Shown: piece after piece, positions 15,885 to 24,957 of the stretch
How the letters are laid out: each line of letters begins with the position of its first letter
How positions within the stretch are numbered: the first letter of the stretch is position 1
Assembly (NCBI GenBank): GCA_052266715.1
Contig: JBQPRB010000012.1
From: Jeotgalibaca sp052266715
GTDB taxonomy: Bacteria > Bacillota > Bacilli > Lactobacillales > Aerococcaceae
Strand: one strand, 5' to 3'
DNA: 47,806 bases
Position numbers and translations under genes: made by a program
The notes under the pieces: generated by a model
Seen by the model: the letters and a program-made list of their open reading frames with translations, nothing else
Databases searched by the model: none
Told to the model about the DNA's origin: nothing

Positions 15885-17294
15885 TCACAGAATATAGCGT
15901 CTTAAATCTTGGTCCTCAACAATATATGCTAATTTTTCATCAACATAGTTTGCTGTGATTGTTATTTGTTGCCCTGGCATATCCGGAGATTCAAATAAAA
16001 GATCTTCTAATAATTTTTCTAAAATAGTATGAAGACGACGGGCACCAATGTTATCCGTTTCATCATTCATTTTTGCGGCAATAGCAGCAATACGTTCAAT
16101 TGATTCTTTGGTAAAGGTAACCACGACATTTTCTGTTTCCAAGAGTGCACGGTACTGCTTCACTAGCGAATTATCAGGTTCAGTTAGAATGCGGACAAAA
16201 TCATCTTCCGTTAAATCATCCAGTTCCACCCGAATTGGAAAACGCCCTTGCAGTTCCGGAATTAAATCACTCGGTTTTGCAACATGGAATGCCCCTGAGG
16301 CAATAAACAGAATATGATCCGTTTGAATATTACCATATTTCGTTGAGACTTGTGACCCTTCCACGATTGGCAGGATATCTCGTTGAACACCTTCTCGTGA
16401 AACTTGACCGCCTTGATCGGATTTGGAAGTAATTTTATCAATCTCATCAATGAAAATAATGCCGTTTTCTTCCGCCATTCGCAAAGCCTCAGCTGATAAA
16501 TCATTTTTATCGATTAGATTGTCTGTTTCTTCATCCGTTAAAACTTTGATGGCGTCTTTGACTTTCATCGTCCGTTTAACTTTTCTTTTAGGAGTCATGG
16601 AGTCCAACGCGGATTGTAACATCATCATTTGTTCATTATTCCCCATTGTACCCATTGGATTGCCGGTTTTTTCTACAACTTTAATGGTCACATCGCGGTT
16701 GTCCAAAATGCCTTTTCTTAACTGCTCGACGATTTCACGGCGTTCAGTAGCAATCTCTGCTGTTACTTCTTCCGTTTCTTCCTCTTCAGGCAGCATGGTA
16801 TCTGTTGGGAGCCCGAATTGCTGAAACATGTTATACATACTATTTTGATTAGGAGCTTGTTTCTTTTTAATGCCAGGTTTCAAGGCCTGAGCAATGCGCT
16901 CCAAAGCTTTAGCGTTCGCTTGGCTATAAACATCACTACGTTTTTCATTTTCGACTATTAAAATCGCATTTTCGACCAAATCACGAACCATGGATTCAAC
17001 GTCACGACCCACATACCCAACTTCAGTAAACTTTGTCGCTTCCACTTTTACAAATGGGGCATGGACAAGGTTAGCCAAGCGACGCGCAATTTCAGTTTTA
17101 CCAACACCAGTTGGTCCAATCATCAAAATATTTTTGGGCGTTACTTCTTTCTGCATCTGGTCAGTTAATTGCATGCGACGATATCTATTACGCAAGGCAA
17201 CTGCCACAGATTTTTTGGCATCATTTTGGCCAATAATATATTTATCAAGTTCAGCAACCACTTGCCGTGGTGTTTGGTTAGCTTTTACAATCAT
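15885..17294 (-). CDS. hslU: ATP-dependent protease ATPase subunit HslU (ClpY)
   Basis: HslU is the hexameric AAA+ unfoldase that feeds proteins to the HslV peptidase. The 469-residue protein has Walker A GPTGVGKT (60-67), the GYVGRD pore loop (93-98), a large variable I-domain, Walker B IIFIDEIDK, and ends in DLRRYIL, the tail that docks into HslV. The ATG at 17294 has AAGGAGT eight bases upstream. A longer frame to 17369 overlaps hslV and is rejected. It lies 16 bases after hslV, clearly in one operon. Confidence 0.95.
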   Translation of the reverse strand: MIVKANQTPRQVVAELDKYIIGQNDAKKSVAVALRNRYRRMQLTDQMQKEVTPKNILMIGPTGVGKTEIARRLANLVHAPFVKVEATKFTEVGYVGRDVESMVRDLVENAILIVENEKRSDVYSQANAKALERIAQALKPGIKKKQAPNQNSMYNMFQQFGLPTDTMLPEEEETEEVTAEIATERREIVEQLRKGILDNRDVTIKVVEKTGNPMGTMGNNEQMMMLQSALDSMTPKRKVKRTMKVKDAIKVLTDEETDNLIDKNDLSAEALRMAEENGIIFIDEIDKITSKSDQGGQVSREGVQRDILPIVEGSQVSTKYGNIQTDHILFIASGAFHVAKPSDLIPELQGRFPIRVELDDLTEDDFVRILTEPDNSLVKQYRALLETENVVVTFTKESIERIAAIAAKMNDETDNIGARRLHTILEKLLEDLLFESPDMPGQQITITANYVDEKLAYIVEDQDLRRYIL

Positions 17295-17310
17295 TAATGA
17301 ACACTCCTTA

Positions 17311-17838
17311 TTAAACGAATTCCTCAACGATAATATGGTCATTTGTAAATACACATATTTCTGAAGCAATCTTCAGACTTTGGTAAGCCATATCTCGTGC
17401 GGATTGATTGTTAGAATTCCGCTTCAAAGCCCGAGCCGCTGCCAATGCAAAATTCCCACCAGATCCAATTGTTAAAATTCCATCATCTGGCTCAATTACC
17501 TCACCACTTCCTGATACTAAAAACATTTGGTCTTTGTCCATCACGATCAACAAAGCTTCTAGTTTTTGCATGGCACGATCACCGCGCCATTCGCGGGCAA
17601 CCTCAATTGAAGCACGCATTAAATTTCCTTTATGTTGGTTCAGTTTTGCTTCGAATTTATCTTCAAGCGTAAAAGCGTCGGCAACGCCACCCGCAAAACC
17701 CACGATAACCTTGTCATTATAGATTCTACGGATTTTCTTTGCGGATCCTTTCATGATGACGGATTCACCCATAGTTATCTGGCCATCGCCAGCCATCGCT
17801 GATTTCCCATTATGCTGAATTGCACAAATTGTTGTCAT
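17311..17838 (-). CDS. hslV: ATP-dependent protease peptidase subunit HslV (ClpQ)
   Basis: HslV is the proteasome-like peptidase partner of HslU. The 175-residue protein starts MTTICAIQHNG. After Met removal Thr2 becomes the N-terminal nucleophile, unlike Bacillus subtilis ClpQ, which uses Ser. GDGQIT and GSGGNFALAAARAL are family motifs. The ATG at 17838 is chosen because the catalytic Thr must be N-terminal and GGAAGG lies upstream; a frame start at 17856 would bury it. It lies between xerC and hslU. Confidence 0.95.
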   Translation of the reverse strand: MTTICAIQHNGKSAMAGDGQITMGESVIMKGSAKKIRRIYNDKVIVGFAGGVADAFTLEDKFEAKLNQHKGNLMRASIEVAREWRGDRAMQKLEALLIVMDKDQMFLVSGSGEVIEPDDGILTIGSGGNFALAAARALKRNSNNQSARDMAYQSLKIASEICVFTNDHIIVEEFV

Positions 17839-17867
17839 AATAAAACTTCCTTCCATTGTTTCTTTCG

Positions 17868-18788
17868 CTAATTATCGGTTCTCCGCTTCGCACGGGGATG
17901 AAAAGCTTGATAATTTCTTTGTAAGGCATCTTTCGTCACATGTGTGTAAATTTGCGTGGATGAAAGACTGGCATGTCCGAGCAATTCCTGGACCGTTCTT
18001 AAATCAGCACCCTCATTCAACATGTCAGTCGCAAAGGTATGACGTAACATGTGCGGATGCAAATTACCGGTTTGCCCAGATTTTTTCATGATTTGTTTCA
18101 AAATATGCTCAATCCCGCCAGACGTTAAAGGTTCGCCTAACCGATTAACGAATAGATAATCGTGTTCTTGCTTGTATTTTGTCATCAGAACCGAGCGTCC
18201 CTTTTCCAAATAGAAAGTAATAGCTTCCAAGGCAAAATGGCCAAAAGGCACATAACGCTCTTTGTTTCCCTTACCATATATCAAAATGACTCCTAGTGTT
18301 GTATCAATATCTGCCATTTGGATATTTCTACATTCGCTGACCCGGATACCAGTTGCATACAGAAGCTCTAATAAAGCAACATTTCGGTAGTCCAATGGCT
18401 CTGTCCCACTGGCTGCGTCGAATAGTTTCTCTAATTCTTCCTGATAAAGATGTTTGGGGAGCCGTAACGTGCGATTTTTGTAAGAAATGGATGCTACTGG
18501 ATTTTCACTGATTTTGTTCTCCCGAAGTAAAAAGCTATAAAAGCCCCGTAAACTCGAGAGCATTCTGGAGATACTATTCCGACTTAATTGCTCTTCATCC
18601 AGAAAGCTAAGGAATAAGCGGATATCTATTAATTTAACATCCTTAAATGCCGCTTGCCCCGTATTACTGAGATAAGACTCAAATTTTTTCAGGTCCTGAA
18701 GATAAGCTTTGACTGTCTCATCGGAATACCTTCTCTCAATCGCTAAGTAATGGATGAAAGCTTCCAACCATATATGATTTTCTTCCAT
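17868..18788 (-). CDS. xerC: Tyrosine recombinase XerC
   Basis: XerC with XerD resolves chromosome dimers at dif. The 306-residue protein has the N-terminal SAM-like core-binding domain (about 5-90) and the catalytic residues Arg149 (TGIRVSE), Lys173, His246, Arg249 (HMLRH), His272 (GHASLSS) and nucleophile Tyr281. The neighbours topA, hslV, hslU and codY identify it as the chromosomal XerC rather than a phage integrase. The ATG at 18788 has GGGAGG seven bases upstream. It is the first gene of the xerC-hslVU-codY operon. Confidence 0.93.
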   Translation of the reverse strand: MEENHIWLEAFIHYLAIERRYSDETVKAYLQDLKKFESYLSNTGQAAFKDVKLIDIRLFLSFLDEEQLSRNSISRMLSSLRGFYSFLLRENKISENPVASISYKNRTLRLPKHLYQEELEKLFDAASGTEPLDYRNVALLELLYATGIRVSECRNIQMADIDTTLGVILIYGKGNKERYVPFGHFALEAITFYLEKGRSVLMTKYKQEHDYLFVNRLGEPLTSGGIEHILKQIMKKSGQTGNLHPHMLRHTFATDMLNEGADLRTVQELLGHASLSSTQIYTHVTKDALQRNYQAFHPRAKRRTDN

Positions 18789-18812
18789 CGTCCAACCTCC
18801 CATCCTTATCCT

Positions 18813-18841
18813 AAAATATCATAAGGTTTACTTTTGTTCAA
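18813..18841 (-). promoter_or_regulatory. Promoter of xerC-hslV-hslU-codY
   Basis: On the minus strand TTGAAC (18836-18841) and TATTTT (18813-18818) are separated by 17 bases, about 25 bases before the xerC start. It follows the topA terminator, so a separate promoter is needed. Confidence 0.55.
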
Positions 18842-18852
18842 TTCCAGATAGG

Positions 18853-18896
18853 AACGTTGACAATTCATTTTTGGACAATGGTATTTTGACAACGTT
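18853..18896. repeat. Imperfect inverted repeat upstream of the xerC promoter
   Basis: AACGTTGACAA (18853-18863) and TTGACAACGTT (18886-18896) are near-perfect inverted copies, with one mismatch, spaced 22 bases apart. The pair lies just upstream of the xerC -35 box and could bind a regulator. Confidence 0.4.
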
Positions 18897-18911
18897 TTCT
18901 GATATTGTACC

Positions 18912-18940
18912 AAAAAAAGAAGCACTTATGCTTCTTTTTT
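18912..18940 (-). terminator. Intrinsic terminator after topA
   Basis: AAAAAAAGAAGCA and TGCTTCTTTTTT pair around a four-base loop. On the minus strand the stem ends in a T-run, 10 bases after the topA stop. Confidence 0.85.
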
Positions 18941-18949
18941 GGAGATATT

Positions 18950-21016
18950 CTATTTTTGAACTTCTTCTTCATAGTCACAATGGCTACATTTTACTTGTTG
19001 TCCACCACGGACCTTCTTTTGCACCAGATAATGATCACATTTAGGGCAATTCCGACCAATTGGTTTATCCCACGAAACGAATTCACAATCAGGGTACCGA
19101 TCGCACCCGAAGAATATTCTGTTTTTCTTGGATTTACGTTCAATGACTTCCCCTTCTTTACAAAGCGGGCATTTAACATTGATTTTCTTCACGATTGCCT
19201 TGGTATTGCGGCAGTCTGGGAAGTTGCTACAAGCATAGAATTTACCGAATTTACCAATTTTGATAACCATGGGGCTACCGCACAGTTCGCAATCGAATCC
19301 TGCTGGTTCATCCTTGATTTCGATTTTTTCCATTTCTACTTCTGCTTTTTTGAGGTGTTTCTCAAAAGGTTTATAGAACGCATCGATAACTTTAACCCAT
19401 TCTAATTTACCTTCTTCAACAGCATCCAAATCCTTTTCCATATCCGCTGTAAATGAGACATCAACGATTTCAGGGAAATAGCTGTCTACTAAGCCATGTA
19501 CAATTGTACCTAATTCAGTTGGTTCAAATCGTTTGGCCACGAGTTTAACGTAATAGCGACGCTGAATTGTTTCAATCGTTGGGGAGTATGTAGAAGGTCT
19601 TCCTACACCGTTTTCTTCCAACGCTTTAATAAGAGAAGCTTCTGAATAACGTGCTGGTGGTTGTGTAAAGTGTTGGTTTGGAATGATGTCTTTTGAATAG
19701 ACAACATCTCCAACATTTAGCTCTGGCAGCATATTATCCTTTGTTTTATTGTCTTGATAAACTTTTCTAAATCCAGGGAATTTTTCTTTCGAACCATTAG
19801 CCCGGAAAACCAAATCTTGATTGGCCAAGTGAACGCGCATGGTGTCAAAAATTGCTGGTTGCATCTGGCTGGCTACAAATCGTGACCAGATAAGTTGATA
19901 CAATTTAAACTGGTCTTTGCTCAAGTATTGCTCGATATCCGCTGGTTTTCGCATCACACTGGATGGCCTGATCGCTTCATGGGCATCTTGAGATCCTGTT
20001 GAGGATTTATCAGCACGTGGTTTATTCCGAGCATACTCCTGTCCATATTCATCAAGTACAAATTGATGTGTTTCAGAAACAGCACTATCCGCAACACGTG
20101 TCGAATCCGTACGCATATAGGTAATCAAACCGACAGAACCTTCTTTACCAAGGGAAATCCCTTCATATAATTGTTGGGCAACCATCATCGTTTTTCTAGT
20201 TCTGAAGTTTAACTTATTCGCTGCATCTTGTTGTAAACTGGATGTTGTAAAGGGCGGTGCGGGATTTCTTTTTTGTTGTTTCTTTTCTACATCGGAAACC
20301 AGGAATTCATTTCCGGATAATTTCGCCAAGGCTGACTTGGCTTCTTCTTCATTTGAAAGTTTGGCTTTTTTACCATCGTTGAAACCATAAAAACTAGCTT
20401 CAAAAATACTCTTATCTTTTTGGAAAGTACCATCCAACGTCCAGGATTCTACTGGTTCGAAGTTAGAGATTTCCTCTTCACGATTGATGATAAGTTTCAG
20501 GGCAACTGACTGAACGCGTCCGGCACTCAAACCTTTTTTTACTTTCTTCCATAATATAGGAGAGATTGAATAACCAACTACCCGGTCTAATACCCGCCTA
20601 GCCGTTTGAGCGGAAACCAGATCCAGATTGATGGGTCTTGGATTTTTTATTGCTTCTTTAACTGCCGTTTTTGTTACTTCATTATAAATAACACGGATGT
20701 TATCGGATGGGTCTAGTCCTAGCAAGTAAGCCAAGTGCCAGGCAATAGCCTCACCTTCCCTATCCGGGTCAGATGCGAGAAATATTTTTTCTGCACCTTT
20801 TGCATATTTTTTCAGTTCCTTGATTAAAGGACCTTTTCCCCTGATGGAGATATAGTCCGGTTGGTAATTGTTCTCAAAATCAACCGCCATGCGGCTTTTT
20901 GGTAAGTCACGTAAATGGCCTTTACTTGCAACCACTTTATAATTGCGACCGAGATATTTTTCGATTGTTTTCGCTTTTGTTGGTGATTCTACGATCACCA
21001 AATATTTATAGGCCAA
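18950..21016 (-). CDS. topA: DNA topoisomerase I TopA
   Basis: TopA relaxes negative supercoils. The 688-residue protein has the toprim domain with SDPDREGEAIAWHL (Asp83, Asp85), the active-site Tyr300 in GLITYMRTDSTR, and three C-terminal four-cysteine zinc ribbons at about 576-602, 616-644 and 657-680. The start is a TTG (21016), with AAAGGAG eight bases upstream and the conserved N-terminus YLVIVESPTKAKTIEKYL right behind it. It lies 89 bases after dprA and ends at its own terminator, so it is probably the last gene of the rbgA-rnhB-dprA-topA group. Confidence 0.95.
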   Translation of the reverse strand: MAYKYLVIVESPTKAKTIEKYLGRNYKVVASKGHLRDLPKSRMAVDFENNYQPDYISIRGKGPLIKELKKYAKGAEKIFLASDPDREGEAIAWHLAYLLGLDPSDNIRVIYNEVTKTAVKEAIKNPRPINLDLVSAQTARRVLDRVVGYSISPILWKKVKKGLSAGRVQSVALKLIINREEEISNFEPVESWTLDGTFQKDKSIFEASFYGFNDGKKAKLSNEEEAKSALAKLSGNEFLVSDVEKKQQKRNPAPPFTTSSLQQDAANKLNFRTRKTMMVAQQLYEGISLGKEGSVGLITYMRTDSTRVADSAVSETHQFVLDEYGQEYARNKPRADKSSTGSQDAHEAIRPSSVMRKPADIEQYLSKDQFKLYQLIWSRFVASQMQPAIFDTMRVHLANQDLVFRANGSKEKFPGFRKVYQDNKTKDNMLPELNVGDVVYSKDIIPNQHFTQPPARYSEASLIKALEENGVGRPSTYSPTIETIQRRYYVKLVAKRFEPTELGTIVHGLVDSYFPEIVDVSFTADMEKDLDAVEEGKLEWVKVIDAFYKPFEKHLKKAEVEMEKIEIKDEPAGFDCELCGSPMVIKIGKFGKFYACSNFPDCRNTKAIVKKINVKCPLCKEGEVIERKSKKNRIFFGCDRYPDCEFVSWDKPIGRNCPKCDHYLVQKKVRGGQQVKCSHCDYEEEVQK

Positions 21017-21105
21017 AGGAAAACTCCTTTCATTACTTACTTGTCATTATCATGACCTGAAATCGTTTATCATCTTATGCTATTAATTAGAGTTTTGTCA
21101 AATAT

Positions 21106-22005
21106 TTATTTTTTTTGCCAAAAACCAATCATTTCTGAAACGATATCTTCAAAGCTTAAAACTGCTTTGGCTCCCGCCTGTATTAATTGATTGGTTCCTT
21201 TATAAGCAGCATTTAAAATGTTTCCGGGAACAGCAAAGACTTCTCGATTTTCTTGAAGAGCCACATTTGCAGTAATCAAACTGCCTGACTTTTCTTTGGC
21301 TTCCACAACCAATACCCCTTGCGAAAGACCTGCAATAATGCGATTTCGCATCGGAAAATGATGTCTTTGAGGCCCGACACTTAATGGATATTCGCTCAGA
21401 ACCAACTGCGTTTTCAACATTACTTTTTGTAATTCTTTATTCTCAGCCGGATAAAATTGGTCCATCCCTGTCCCGATAACAGCTATTGTAGCACCGTTAT
21501 GTTTGATTGTCTGTTTATGGACCTCGCGATCTACTCCTTTAGCTAAGCCGCTGACGGTTATGATTCCCGCCCGCACAACTTCTGGAGTAATGGTGGCTAT
21601 CACATTTTTTCCATATTCTGTTATCTGGCGGCTACCCACAATGCCCAAGCGCTTGCCTCTTGTTAATTCCCAATCCCCTTGAAAATAGATGACAACAGGG
21701 GGAAGGTAAATCTCCTTTAACTCATCAGGATAATCTTCATCGATGATTGTACAAACTTTCGTACCTGTTCGCTGAAGCTTCTCCATTTTGCGGTTGATAT
21801 TTTCAATTTCCAATGCTTTTTTGACTGCATCTAATTTTTTGCAAGCCGTGTTGTAGTTTTGCCAAATACCTTTTCTCAAGATAATGTCTTCCAGTGCTAA
21901 TTGCGGATCATTGATTAGAGCTACGGTAATTGCTACCATTTCTTCAGCACTAAATACATTCACGAGCGAACAAATGATTAATTTGTTTCGTATTAATTTT
22001 CTCAT
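21106..22005 (-). CDS. dprA: DNA-processing protein DprA (Smf)
   Basis: DprA protects incoming single-stranded DNA and loads RecA during natural transformation. The 299-residue protein has the Rossmann-type core with GIVGSRQITEYG, SGLAKGVDREVH, GTGMDQFYPAEN, PMRNRIIAGLSQGVLVVEA and EVFAVPGN. There is a short helical N-terminal domain, and a C-terminal DML1-like extension seems to be missing or short. The ATG follows AAAGGAG by seven bases. It lies between rnhB and topA, the usual place. The presence of dprA alone does not show competence. Confidence 0.93.
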   Translation of the reverse strand: MRKLIRNKLIICSLVNVFSAEEMVAITVALINDPQLALEDIILRKGIWQNYNTACKKLDAVKKALEIENINRKMEKLQRTGTKVCTIIDEDYPDELKEIYLPPVVIYFQGDWELTRGKRLGIVGSRQITEYGKNVIATITPEVVRAGIITVSGLAKGVDREVHKQTIKHNGATIAVIGTGMDQFYPAENKELQKVMLKTQLVLSEYPLSVGPQRHHFPMRNRIIAGLSQGVLVVEAKEKSGSLITANVALQENREVFAVPGNILNAAYKGTNQLIQAGAKAVLSFEDIVSEMIGFWQKK

Positions 22006-22062
22006 AAAAAAACTCCTTTCTCTCTATGTATATATAGAGAAAAAAGAGCCAAAAACTTTTTT

Positions 22063-22845
22063 TTAGTTTAAATTATTTTTCGCCATCGTTTTTATTGGTT
22101 CAAAACTCAATCGGTGAATTGAGGTGAAACCGTATTGTTCCAGCCCTTCCAAGTGTGCTTTTGTTCCATATCCGGCATTTTTCTCAAATGCATAATGGGG
22201 ATATTCTTTGGCATACTCTTCCATAAGACGGTCCCGGTATACTTTTGCAACAATACTGGCCGCTGCGATGGAATAGGACTTAGCATCGCCTTTGATAAGG
22301 GAGATTTGCTTCACAGGAAGTGCCAACTTCATTGCATCAATCAATAAGGCATCCGGAGATTCGGGTAAATTGGCTACAGCAGCCATCATGGCTATTTTAG
22401 TAGCCTCATAAATATTCAAGGAATCAATATCGGTATTTTCTACTATACCGATACCCACTTGAGCTTTGTCAAGAATGATATCGTAGAGTTCGTTACGCAC
22501 TTTTTTTGATAATTTTTTTGAGTCATTGATCCGTAATGCAGGCATATCCTCGGGCAAAATAACAGCTGCTGAAACAACGGGACCTGCTAGGGGTCCTCTT
22601 CCTACTTCATCAATACCAGCAATACATTGATAACCTTCTGCTTTTAATTGGTTTTCAAAAAGCAACATGTTAGCCTGATGTTGCAAGAGATTTTGGCGCT
22701 TTTCATGTTGATTGCGCCATTTTTTCAGCTCATTGAGGACCCCTTTACGGGTATCCGTACTGAGTTCAGAAAAAAATGGATGGGTCGGCTCAGTAATTTC
22801 AGCCAAAATAGTTTTTATTTCGCCAATGGAATATTTATTGCTCAT
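22063..22845 (-). CDS. rnhB: Ribonuclease HII
   Basis: RNase HII removes ribonucleotides and RNA from RNA-DNA hybrids. The 260-residue protein carries an N-terminal extension of about 70 residues, common in Gram-positives. The catalytic DEVGRGPLAG (Asp79, Glu80) follows, with Asp170 and Asp187 completing the acidic set, and ASIVAKVYRDRLM is conserved. The ATG overlaps the end of rbgA by 11 bases, and GGGAG within rbgA serves as its ribosome binding site, so the two are coupled. Confidence 0.95.
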   Translation of the reverse strand: MSNKYSIGEIKTILAEITEPTHPFFSELSTDTRKGVLNELKKWRNQHEKRQNLLQHQANMLLFENQLKAEGYQCIAGIDEVGRGPLAGPVVSAAVILPEDMPALRINDSKKLSKKVRNELYDIILDKAQVGIGIVENTDIDSLNIYEATKIAMMAAVANLPESPDALLIDAMKLALPVKQISLIKGDAKSYSIAAASIVAKVYRDRLMEEYAKEYPHYAFEKNAGYGTKAHLEGLEQYGFTSIHRLSFEPIKTMAKNNLN

Positions 22846-23716
22846 TGCTTAACTCCCGTGAATCTTGATGGATTACTGGAACACTATCAAGAGTATAGGT
22901 GCCTAATTTCCCATCACGAATATCAAAAATCAACTTTTCGCTGGCACGTTCATAGTCTTCGCCAAAATTTAACTTCTTGGTCAACTCCATCAGCAATTCT
23001 GGGTACGTTTTTTCATCCATTGTTTCTGAAAGATGATAGGTTGCCGCTATTCTTCCAGGGTAATGGTTGATGAAAAATTCCAGTGCGTGTAAAGCAATAT
23101 CATCTTTGTGGAAAAGTGTGTCCTTGATAGCGCCCGTTAGAGCTAACTTCACTCCTACTGTTTGATCTTCGAACTTATGCCATAAAATACCTGGTGTATC
23201 CAGAAGCTCAAAATCATCGCCAATTTTTAGCCATTGCTGTTGTTGCGTAACACCTGGCTTATTAGCTGTTTTGGCCCGGTTTTTCTTTATCATCTGATTA
23301 ATAAACGTTGACTTCCCAACATTCGGTATACCTAAAACCATTAAGCGAATAGCACGCGGCTTCAATCCTTTAGATTTACGGACCGCCATTTTCTCAGCCA
23401 TCATTTCTTTGATTATTTTCTTGGTTCGAGTAATGTCGGATTGGCTAAAGGTATTGATAGCAACTGCTTGTTGGTTTTTATCAACGTGACTGAAATAGGC
23501 AAGCCATCTATCCGTGCTGCTTCGATCTGCTAAATCGGCTTTATTCATAATAATCAAACGTGGTTTATTCCCAACAATTTCATCCATTAAAGGGTTACGG
23601 CTTGATTCTGGAATACGCGCATCCACCAATTCAAGGACAATATCAACCATATTTCTGTTTTCGATTGCTTCTCTTTTAGCTTTGGCCATATGCCCAGGGA
23701 ACCATTGAATCTGCAT
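22835..23716 (-). CDS. rbgA: Ribosome biogenesis GTPase RbgA (YlqF)
   Basis: RbgA is a GTPase required for late 50S subunit assembly. The 293-residue protein shows the circularly permuted order typical of the family: NKAD (G4, 58-61) comes before GIPNVGKST (G1, 129-137) and DTPG (G3, 173-176). The N-terminal WFPGHMAKAKR is also a family mark. It heads rbgA-rnhB-dprA-topA and is separated from the signal peptidase genes by a hairpin. Confidence 0.95.
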   Translation of the reverse strand: MQIQWFPGHMAKAKREAIENRNMVDIVLELVDARIPESSRNPLMDEIVGNKPRLIIMNKADLADRSSTDRWLAYFSHVDKNQQAVAINTFSQSDITRTKKIIKEMMAEKMAVRKSKGLKPRAIRLMVLGIPNVGKSTFINQMIKKNRAKTANKPGVTQQQQWLKIGDDFELLDTPGILWHKFEDQTVGVKLALTGAIKDTLFHKDDIALHALEFFINHYPGRIAATYHLSETMDEKTYPELLMELTKKLNFGEDYERASEKLIFDIRDGKLGTYTLDSVPVIHQDSRELSNEQ

Positions 23717-23744
23717 TTATTTACGCCTCCATTAATCTATAAAT

Positions 23745-23771
23745 GAGGGTGAGACAAAAGGTCTCACCCTC
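23745..23771 (-). terminator. Terminator between lepB and rbgA
   Basis: GAGGGTGAGAC and GTCTCACCCTC form a perfect 11-bp stem with a five-base loop. The T-tract after it on the minus strand is weak (ATTTAT), while the plus-strand side reads TTTGT, so termination on the minus strand may be incomplete. Confidence 0.65.
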
Positions 23772-23790
23772 TTTGTATTCTTGCTAATAG

Positions 23791-24390
23791 TTACTCATTT
23801 TCTCCTAAAAAACCTATCTTATCTAATGGCCATATTCTCAAACTGGATGTCCCTTCAATCTCTTCAGCGGGTACAAATCCAAACATGCGACTATCTTTGG
23901 ATACTTGACGGTTGTCGCCCATAACAAAAAATGTGTCTGGTGGCACAACTGCAGAAGTACTTCCGGGAATATCAACTAACGAAAAATCGTTTGTGATTTG
24001 CCCTTCGTTCACCGTTTCTTTCAACGGTTCAAGATAATGTTCTTCAACTAGTTCACCATTGATGAATAAGTCATCTTTATAATATGTGATTTCATCACCA
24101 GGCAGACCAATGACACGTTTCACATATTCTTCGTCATCGGTTGGATTGTCCGGGGCGGGAAATACTACGACATCAAATCGATCCACATTTCCCAAACGAT
24201 TTAAAATCAAGCGGTCGCCACTCGTTAGTGTTGGTACCATTGAATCACCAACCACTTCAAAAGGAAAGAATAAGAAGGTTCTGATAAGAATAAATAACAC
24301 ATAAGCAACTACAACTGATAGCAATATATTTACAATCTCTTTTATTAAGTTGTAACCTCTGCTTTTGTTTTCCTTTTGGTTATTATCCAT
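23791..24390 (-). CDS. lepB: Type I signal peptidase (first of two in tandem, promoter-distal)
   Basis: Signal peptidase I cleaves signal peptides of secreted proteins outside the membrane. The 199-residue protein has one N-terminal membrane segment (about 18-40). The catalytic serine is in GDSMVPTL (Ser50) and the lysine in YVKRVIGLPGD (Lys91). The conserved GDNR and DSR motifs lie near the C-terminus. It lies 31 bases downstream of a second, only moderately similar signal peptidase gene and has its own AAGGAGT site. The two differ mainly in the region between the lysine and the GDNR box, so they may prefer different substrates. Confidence 0.93.
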   Translation of the reverse strand: MDNNQKENKSRGYNLIKEIVNILLSVVVAYVLFILIRTFLFFPFEVVGDSMVPTLTSGDRLILNRLGNVDRFDVVVFPAPDNPTDDEEYVKRVIGLPGDEITYYKDDLFINGELVEEHYLEPLKETVNEGQITNDFSLVDIPGSTSAVVPPDTFFVMGDNRQVSKDSRMFGFVPAEEIEGTSSLRIWPLDKIGFLGENE

Positions 24391-24420
24391 ATGAACACTC
24401 CTTTATTTGATTCGATAGAC

Positions 24421-24957
24421 TTACTTTATCCAGGCAATTTGATCAAATGGATAAATAATTACCCGCGCTTTTCCTACCACAGATTCTCCAGGAACAAACC
24501 CAAACATGCGGCTGTCTTTGCTTCTTGGCCTGTTGTCTCCCAAGACAAAATAATGACCTTCTGGAACTTTACGTTCATCATCTGATTCAATAATAGAAAA
24601 ATCAGAAGTAAAAATTTGATTCGATTCCAATTTTTTAGCCAAAAACGGTTCCGAAATTCGTTTCCCATTTATATACAACTGGTCATTTTTGTAAGCGACA
24701 GTCTCCCCAGGCAGGCCAATCACCCGTTTAATATAAGTGGCGTCTTTATCATCATGGAATAAAATGATATCAAAACGATCAATTGACTTACTCTGATGAT
24801 ATATTAAATAACTATCGGGAATTAAAGTAGGTGCCATTGAATCGCCCGCTACTTGCAAAGGTATAAATACAAAGTAACGAACGAAGAGTGCCAAAGCAAT
24901 GGCTACAGCAAAAGCCTTAAACCATTGCCAAATAGTTTCAGAAAGTGATTTTCTCAT
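24421..24957 (-). CDS. lepB: Type I signal peptidase (second of two in tandem, promoter-proximal)
   Basis: The 178-residue protein has one membrane segment (about 12-32), Ser40 in GDSMAPTL, Lys77 in YIKRVIGLPGE, and the GDNRPRSKDSRMFGF box. It is shorter than its neighbour at 23791. Its ATG directly abuts the stop of the S41 protease gene (TAAATG) and no good ribosome binding site is visible, so translation probably depends on the upstream gene. This forms a small export and processing group: S41 protease, then two signal peptidases. Confidence 0.92.
   Translation of the reverse strand: MRKSLSETIWQWFKAFAVAIALALFVRYFVFIPLQVAGDSMAPTLIPDSYLIYHQSKSIDRFDIILFHDDKDATYIKRVIGLPGETVAYKNDQLYINGKRISEPFLAKKLESNQIFTSDFSIIESDDERKVPEGHYFVLGDNRPRSKDSRMFGFVPGESVVGKARVIIYPFDQIAWIK

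Noticed and set aside
17868..18788. Phage or transposon integrase
   Set aside because: It is a tyrosine recombinase, but its place between topA and hslV-hslU-codY is that of chromosomal XerC, and no phage genes or attachment site are nearby.
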